NCBI GenBank assembly: GCA_021823945.1
Contig: JAKALW010000055.1
Span: 1 to 7,469 of the forward strand
DNA: 7,469 nucleotides
From: Microcaldota archaeon
GTDB lineage: Archaea > Micrarchaeota > Micrarchaeia > Anstonellales > VGKX01
Direction: 5' to 3'
A model generated the notes under the pieces. The model searched no databases. It saw nothing but the letters and a program-made list of their open reading frames with translations, and was not told the origin of the DNA. Below are positions 5,935 through 7,469 of the stretch, piece by piece. A program made the translations under genes and the position numbers. Numbering within the stretch: position 1 is the first letter of the stretch; every line of letters begins with the position of its first letter.

Positions 5935-6717
5935 ATGGCGGAAAAGCAAAATCAGGAATCCGGGCACTTGCTATCAGTCCTTGACAAGTCTTTTGCCTCA
6001 ACCTGTACAATGCTTTTTGGCTCTTCTTTTGGAAGCATGGAAAAGAACTCCAAGTTCCTAAGCACGCACATGCATTCCATGCAGTCGGCAAAAAGCGCTC
6101 TTGGCGGGCAAGACGTCTATTACTGCGCGCCTTACCCCGCGCAATCCAGATTCATATCATTTTCTGAAAAGAACGAATGGCAGCAAAGCGGGAAACAAAG
6201 TAAAATCCCGTTGGACTGGATAAAAGACATTGATTCGCTATTTGCTTCTTTCGATGAAATCGCGACTTATTCGGGCGACAAGATACTTGGCGAGACGAAA
6301 TACGTTGAAAAATCGGACAATGTCTCAAACTCGTTTTACATATACGAATCCCACGACGTCCTCAAGTCTGAATACGCGGCCTATTCTGACCTGCTCCTCT
6401 CCTCCAAGCACGTGTTTGGCAGCTCGTCCATTGGCTACTCAAGCTTCTGCCTTAATTCCACCGAAGCCAACAAGGCAGCCCGCATATTCGAGTGCGGCAT
6501 AAGCATCGACTCCAGCGACATCTACTACTGCTTTTACTCAAAAGGATGCCATGACTGCATGTTCTCGTTCAACCAGAACTCCGCCAAATACGCGATAGGC
6601 AACAACAAGCTCAAGAAGGAAAAGTATTTTTCAATAAAAGAAGGACTTGTGGAGCAACTCCGGGAAGATGCGCTTGCAGGCAAAAAACTTCCCTCCCTTG
6701 CGGACATAATGAGTTAG
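5935..6717 (+). CDS. Hexad-repeat solenoid protein, single module (type 1)
   Basis: A 260-residue protein equivalent to the first half of the fused protein. In order: an N-terminal segment with SFASTCTMLFG (19-29; compare STCKILLG in the fused protein), SRFISFSE (71-78), IKDIDS (96-101), a 16-hexad solenoid (121-223) starting TKYVEK, SDNVSN, SFYIYE and ending AKYAIGN, then a Lys-rich helix. SRF-x-x-FSE and KDIDS are shared only with the fused protein's first half. The five solenoid cysteines (172, 187, 199, 205, 208) are all at hexad position 1 or 4. An upstream in-frame ATG at 5881 would add 18 residues that match nothing in the paralogues. The 5935 start has a TATA-like box and aligns with the fused protein's N-terminus. 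The next gene begins 5 nt after the stop, so the two are co-transcribed. No signal peptide or membrane helix; function unknown. Confidence 0.87.
   Translation: MAEKQNQESGHLLSVLDKSFASTCTMLFGSSFGSMEKNSKFLSTHMHSMQSAKSALGGQDVYYCAPYPAQSRFISFSEKNEWQQSGKQSKIPLDWIKDIDSLFASFDEIATYSGDKILGETKYVEKSDNVSNSFYIYESHDVLKSEYAAYSDLLLSSKHVFGSSSIGYSSFCLNSTEANKAARIFECGISIDSSDIYYCFYSKGCHDCMFSFNQNSAKYAIGNNKLKKEKYFSIKEGLVEQLREDALAGKKLPSLADIMS
6295..6603 (+). repeat. Hexad solenoid of the type 1 single-module gene
   Basis: Encodes residues 121-223, sixteen hexads plus cap, with exactly the same length and register as the other three copies. This is the cleanest copy: seven of the first nine hexads have Ser at position 1 together with an aliphatic residue at position 4. 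Confidence 0.85.
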
Positions 6718-6722
6718 GATAT

Positions 6723-7469
6723 ATGGAAAACAAGAAACTTGAAGCGGCCTTTGGCGCCACGACAAAATTGCTTTTCGGCAAGCAGCTTTCAGGCATACCG
6801 AGGCACGAGTCATGGCTTTCCTCTTGCCTCATCGGTTGGCGCGAGTGCAAAAAAGGCGGGCACAGTTATCCTATCCCAAGCTTTGGCGCGTTTCGGTTCA
6901 TGAAAGATTCCAAATCAGCCCAGCTTTCGGATTTCGAGACTCTCGCCGGCATCAGGCTTGACATTTCGAAACCAGGCCTGCATTCCCTTGCAAAGGAATT
7001 CTCACAAAAGGGCATGTTTGTGACTGATTACAGCATAGGCGACAACCTGGACGTGGAGCATTCCACGATGTTCCAAAACCTTGCTCATGGGTACAAGTGC
7101 CTTGGGGTCTATGACAGCAAATTAGTGGCTTTCTGCTCCTGGTCTGACTTGAATGAGTATTGCTTTGGCCTCTACCGCACTTTCAATTCCCGCTTTTCCA
7201 TTAAGTGCTATTATTCCACCAAGCTGTCCGGATGCTTCGAGGCGGAGAGCTGTTACAACTGCTCCGGGCTCTATTTCTGCCACAACTGCGAGAATTGCCA
7301 TGACTCTGCGTTCTGCTTCAATTCCAATAACCTGCGCTACGCGATAGGCAACGAGGTTGTCGGCAAGGAAGCGTTCATGGAATTCAAAGCCAGGCTCCAG
7401 CACTGGCTTGTTTCAGGGCTTGAAAAAAACGGCAAGCTTGACGTGAGCGTATTTGGAACTGGTTTTGAA
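6723..7469 (+). CDS. Cys-rich hexad-repeat solenoid protein (type 2), 3' end outside window
   Basis: An open frame of 249 codons runs from the ATG five bases after the previous stop to the window edge with no stop, so the C-terminus is missing, probably by few residues since the C-terminal helix is already present. In order: LEAAFGATTKLLFGKQLSGI (6-25), matching the start of the fused protein's second half; a middle region; a solenoid of 16 hexads (108-210) ending LRYAIGN; and a C-terminal helix. It is the most cysteine-rich copy: C126, 138, 147, 162, 171, 177, 180, 186, 189, 192 and 198, all at hexad position 1 or 4, with C186-x2-C189-x2-C192 in a row. LYF-x-HNCEN is shared with the fused second half. 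There is no strong Shine-Dalgarno (only a partial AGGAT), and translation is probably coupled to the upstream gene. Function unknown; the stacked cysteines could bind metal or form disulfides. Confidence 0.87.
   Translation, partial: MENKKLEAAFGATTKLLFGKQLSGIPRHESWLSSCLIGWRECKKGGHSYPIPSFGAFRFMKDSKSAQLSDFETLAGIRLDISKPGLHSLAKEFSQKGMFVTDYSIGDNLDVEHSTMFQNLAHGYKCLGVYDSKLVAFCSWSDLNEYCFGLYRTFNSRFSIKCYYSTKLSGCFEAESCYNCSGLYFCHNCENCHDSAFCFNSNNLRYAIGNEVVGKEAFMEFKARLQHWLVSGLEKNGKLDVSVFGTGFE
7044..7352 (+). repeat. Hexad solenoid of the type 2 single-module gene
   Basis: Encodes residues 108-210, sixteen hexads plus cap. The early hexads are degenerate (NLDVEH, LAHGYK) but the phase is kept and the second half becomes Cys-rich (AESCYN, CSGLYF, CHNCEN). 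Length and end points match the other three copies exactly. Confidence 0.8.

Noticed and set aside
7122..7403. 93-residue minus-strand open frame
   Set aside because: It is antisense to the Cys-rich solenoid, whose plus-strand frame is clearly real by homology to three neighbours.
4180..7469. CaiB/BaiF CoA-transferase annotation for the solenoid family
   Set aside because: Similar Cys-rich proteins carry this label in some genomes by my memory, but no CoA-transferase fold or catalytic Asp region is visible in these hexad-repeat proteins.
1..7469. CRISPR array, tRNA/rRNA genes or insertion sequence
   Set aside because: No regularly spaced identical DNA repeats, no cloverleaf or rRNA-like sequence noticed, and no transposase or terminal inverted repeats seen.

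Overview
The window looks archaeal. Four genes (radical SAM protein, YhhQ-type transporter, and the first and second solenoid genes) have an A/T-rich TATA-like box centred about 23-28 nt before the ATG, which predicts leaderless transcripts. Three others (superoxide dismutase, DUF6159-type membrane protein, small CxxC membrane protein) have a GGTG-type Shine-Dalgarno. A DPANN lineage such as Micrarchaeota or Diapherotrites would fit the gene content, but that is inference and the window does not prove it.

Layout. The 3' end of an unrecognised gene (1-180, +) is followed by a radical SAM protein with extra C-terminal cysteines (277-1419, +). Convergent to it and 6 bp away is a YhhQ/VUT-family queuosine-precursor transporter (1426-2079, -). 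Upstream of that on the same strand is an Fe/Mn superoxide dismutase (2182-2799, -) with its own TATA box and Shine-Dalgarno. A divergent intergenic region (2800-3026) leads to a six-helix DUF6159-like membrane protein (3027-3872, +) and, 17 nt later, a 72-residue two-helix membrane protein with a CxxC and a third Cys (3890-4108, +).

The right-hand 3.3 kb is the notable part: three co-directional genes (4180-5772, 5935-6717 and 6723 to the window edge) encode four copies of one ~250-residue module, the first gene carrying two fused copies. Each module has an N-terminal LLG-type segment, a 103-residue solenoid of 16 uninterrupted hexads ending in an IGN cap, and a C-terminal lysine-rich helix. 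Residue 1 of the hexad is mostly Ser/Thr/Cys and residue 4 mostly Val/Ile/Cys. All 32 cysteines inside the four solenoids fall at hexad position 1 or 4. By hand alignment the first half of the fused protein pairs best with the second gene and the second half with the third gene. This suggests duplication of a two-part unit, present once fused and once split, and therefore that the split proteins act together. I know of no assigned function for this family. Similar Cys-rich proteins occur, to my memory, in CPR/DPANN genomes, sometimes under misleading CaiB/BaiF labels.

The 162-bp gap between the first and second solenoid genes holds a perfect 10-bp inverted repeat, a second copy of its CCGCCAT arm, and a T-rich CATTT repeat. 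The complementary ATGGCGG sequence recurs exactly at the proposed start codon of the second gene.
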